From the NCBI RefSeq assembly GCF_000230675.1, contig NZ_AGIK01000002.1, positions 283,853-347,852 of the forward strand: a stretch of 64,000 nt of DNA, in the 5' to 3' direction. Within the stretch, counting starts at the first letter, position 1. Every line of letters begins with the position of its first letter. The translations under genes were made by a program, and so were the position numbers. This DNA is from Synechococcus sp. WH 8016 (lineage in GTDB: Bacteria > Cyanobacteriota > Cyanobacteriia > PCC-6307 > Cyanobiaceae). Shown here in pieces: positions 62,792 to 64,000 of the stretch. The notes beneath the pieces were generated by a model. It had not been told where the DNA came from. It searched no databases and worked only from the letters and a program-made list of their open reading frames with translations.

Positions 62792-64000
62792 TTGGCGATT
62801 ACCAATGTCGACGGTGTTACAGTAGATATTTCTAATACCCCTGCGGTAGTTGGAACAAACGCTGCTGACATTATCCAATCATTGGGTCAGCTTGATGGAG
62901 GGTCGATCAATGCTCTTGAAGGTGACGATTCGTTGTTTGTTGAAACGCGTAATAATGACTCTAGTGGCTTTGTAGTTGACGGCAATGATGGCGATGACCT
63001 TGTCGTTATTGACAACGATAGTACTTCCGAAGACCCAGCAGTTGGTCGAGTTTCTTCCTTCACCGCATTCGGCGGAGAGGGTGATGACTCAATCGTAATT
63101 GCGGATCTCATTGTTGGTGCCGGTTCACAGCTCATCGGCAACTCTGGTGAAGACTCCATTTTCGTAGATACTGAAAACGCTGTTGACGGTCTCCTAGTCG
63201 AGGGTAATCAAGATGCCGACGTTATTGCAATCATTGGCGTATCCTCTGAAACGCAGCTTCCGGATTTCGACAATTCTCAAGTTTCTGGCGGAGAAGGAAA
63301 TGACAGTATTGGAATAGGTACAATCCTAGGTCTCGTCACAGATTTCACTTTCACCGTCCAAAACGTCGACAACGCTCTCTTGAGTGGAGATTCAGGTGAT
63401 GACGAAATAAATGTTTACTCCAACACCCTGACAAATTCCGATGTATCCGGTGGCGATGGCTCAGATTCCATCGTTATCAATTCAAGTAATAGGGCAGCGC
63501 ATAATGTCATTACTGGAAATGAGGGTGATGATACGGTATTGGTGTTTGGACCTGATATCATTAATTCTTCCGTCATAGGTGGTGATGGCAATGACAGCAT
63601 TTCCACAGTTAATGCTTTTCTGACTGGAGGATCAATTGAAGGCAACGATGGAGAAGATTCACTTTCCCTTGGGCTTTTAGATAGCGTAGCTGTTAACGGC
63701 AATGCCGACAATGACGCCATTGACCTTAGAGGGAATATTGTCTCTTCATCTATCGAGGGTGGTCAAGGGGATGACATTATTAGCTCTTTTATTGATGACT
63801 CCATTGCCATCATCGATAGCGTCATTGCTGGTGATAAGGGTGATGACGTTTTCGGATTAGAAGCCGGTCTCTTTAACTCTTCCGTCATAGGTGGTGATGG
63901 CAATGACATCATTTCCACAGAAAATGCTTTTGTGACTGGAGGATCAATTGAAGGTAACAATGGAGAAGATTCACTTTCCCTTGGGCTTTTAGATAGCGTA
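62792..64000 (+). CDS. Start of a giant GGxGxD-repeat surface protein (3' partial)
   Basis: A frame with no stop runs from 62750 to the window end. The messenger start leaves TTG 62792 as the best initiation codon (TTG 62768 lies in the -10 box). The protein is acidic, rich in Gly, Asp, Asn, Ser and Val, and built from repeats of the type G-G-D-G-N-D-S-I, resembling calcium-binding RTX nonapeptides but less regular. There is no N-terminal signal peptide, as expected for a type I substrate, which carries its signal at the C-terminus. It sits beside the ABC exporter and adaptor. SwmB, a giant motility protein of some marine Synechococcus, is a plausible relative, but the match cannot be proven from 400 residues. 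Confidence 0.8.
   Translation, partial: MAITNVDGVTVDISNTPAVVGTNAADIIQSLGQLDGGSINALEGDDSLFVETRNNDSSGFVVDGNDGDDLVVIDNDSTSEDPAVGRVSSFTAFGGEGDDSIVIADLIVGAGSQLIGNSGEDSIFVDTENAVDGLLVEGNQDADVIAIIGVSSETQLPDFDNSQVSGGEGNDSIGIGTILGLVTDFTFTVQNVDNALLSGDSGDDEINVYSNTLTNSDVSGGDGSDSIVINSSNRAAHNVITGNEGDDTVLVFGPDIINSSVIGGDGNDSISTVNAFLTGGSIEGNDGEDSLSLGLLDSVAVNGNADNDAIDLRGNIVSSSIEGGQGDDIISSFIDDSIAIIDSVIAGDKGDDVFGLEAGLFNSSVIGGDGNDIISTENAFVTGGSIEGNNGEDSLSLGLLDSV
63566..63688 (+). repeat. First copy of a 123-bp direct repeat in the giant gene
   Basis: This stretch is nearly identical to 63878-64000, exactly 312 bp (104 codons) further on. Differences are few and scattered (for example GACAGC versus GACATC, GGCAACG versus GGTAACA). 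It encodes a block containing G-G-D-G-N-D and E-G-N-D-G-E-D-S-L-S-L-G. Confidence 0.9.
63878..64000 (+). repeat. Second copy of the 123-bp direct repeat, cut by the window end
   Basis: Matches 63566-63688 at a 312-bp offset. The match still holds at the last base, so the repeat probably continues beyond the window and a 104-residue period is likely for the protein. Confidence 0.9.

Noticed and set aside
62887..63960. Several minus-strand Ser/Pro-rich frames opposite the giant repeat gene
   Set aside because: They are the regular complement of Gly/Asp-rich repeat codons; the plus strand is open throughout and has a promoter.

Overview
This window looks like chromosome from a marine picocyanobacterium, most likely Synechococcus of the marine 5.1 group. 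The reasons are the housekeeping gene set (ahcY, tsaE, gyrB, miaA, infC, cysE, secA), a group 2 cyanobacterial sigma factor, a GluR0-type ligand-gated channel, DUF3721 and DUF3598 proteins, and a SwmB-like giant repeat protein beside a type I secretion system. The taxon is inferred from gene content; no marker rRNA gene is present. No tRNA, rRNA or CRISPR array was seen.

Layout. Positions 1-4130 hold the visibly A+T-rich end of a PUFA-synthase-like polyketide synthase (KS-AT-DH). It is separated from its phosphopantetheinyl transferase part by a -1 frame change that sits exactly on an A_AAT_TTA slippery heptamer. Positions 4651-15376 are ordinary core genes: ahcY, tsaE, a membrane polyferredoxin, a sodium/solute symporter with a broken small partner gene, a glutamine-synthetase-like enzyme, a phosphoribosyltransferase-like protein, a sugar kinase and mutY.

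Positions 15377-24909 form a 9.5 kb genomic island inserted inside mutY. A 10-bp direct repeat lies at both ends, in the codons for the catalytic E-V-M of MutY. The large serine integrase ends next to the right junction. The cut-off host mutY 5' end is left behind at 24920-25105, while the island supplies a replacement first 63 codons, translationally coupled to a small serine resolvase. The cargo is a MerR-controlled DUF305/DUF3721/PepSY-like/DUF411 metal cassette with a multicopper oxidase remnant, a TerS-like protein, and a large primase/helicase-type Rep protein preceded by a nested palindrome. This combination suggests an integrative replicon or phage satellite.

Positions 25129-44909 return to core and flexible genes: a DUF3598 protein, a GluR0-like channel with an altered pore motif, a glycosyltransferase with a duplicated broken 5' end, an RND efflux pair, a hydrolase, a group 2 sigma factor, mgtE, glutathione peroxidase, and a gyrB-SH3-crcB-crcB run joined by overlapping stop and start codons. 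These are followed by miaA, infC, dienelactone hydrolase, a GntR regulator and cysE.

Positions 45.0-64.0 kb are a cell-surface region. Two A+T-rich glycosyltransferases are wedged between intact cysE and a diverged 3' fragment of a second cysE. A decayed glycosyltransferase and secA follow. Next come an RgpF-like protein, a sulfotransferase-glycosyltransferase fusion broken by a TAA, a second sulfotransferase, and a type I secretion set (parvulin, CNB-ABC exporter, HlyD-like adaptor) placed just before the start of a large GGxGxD-repeat protein that runs off the window. Together these suggest synthesis of a sulfated surface polysaccharide and export of a giant surface protein.
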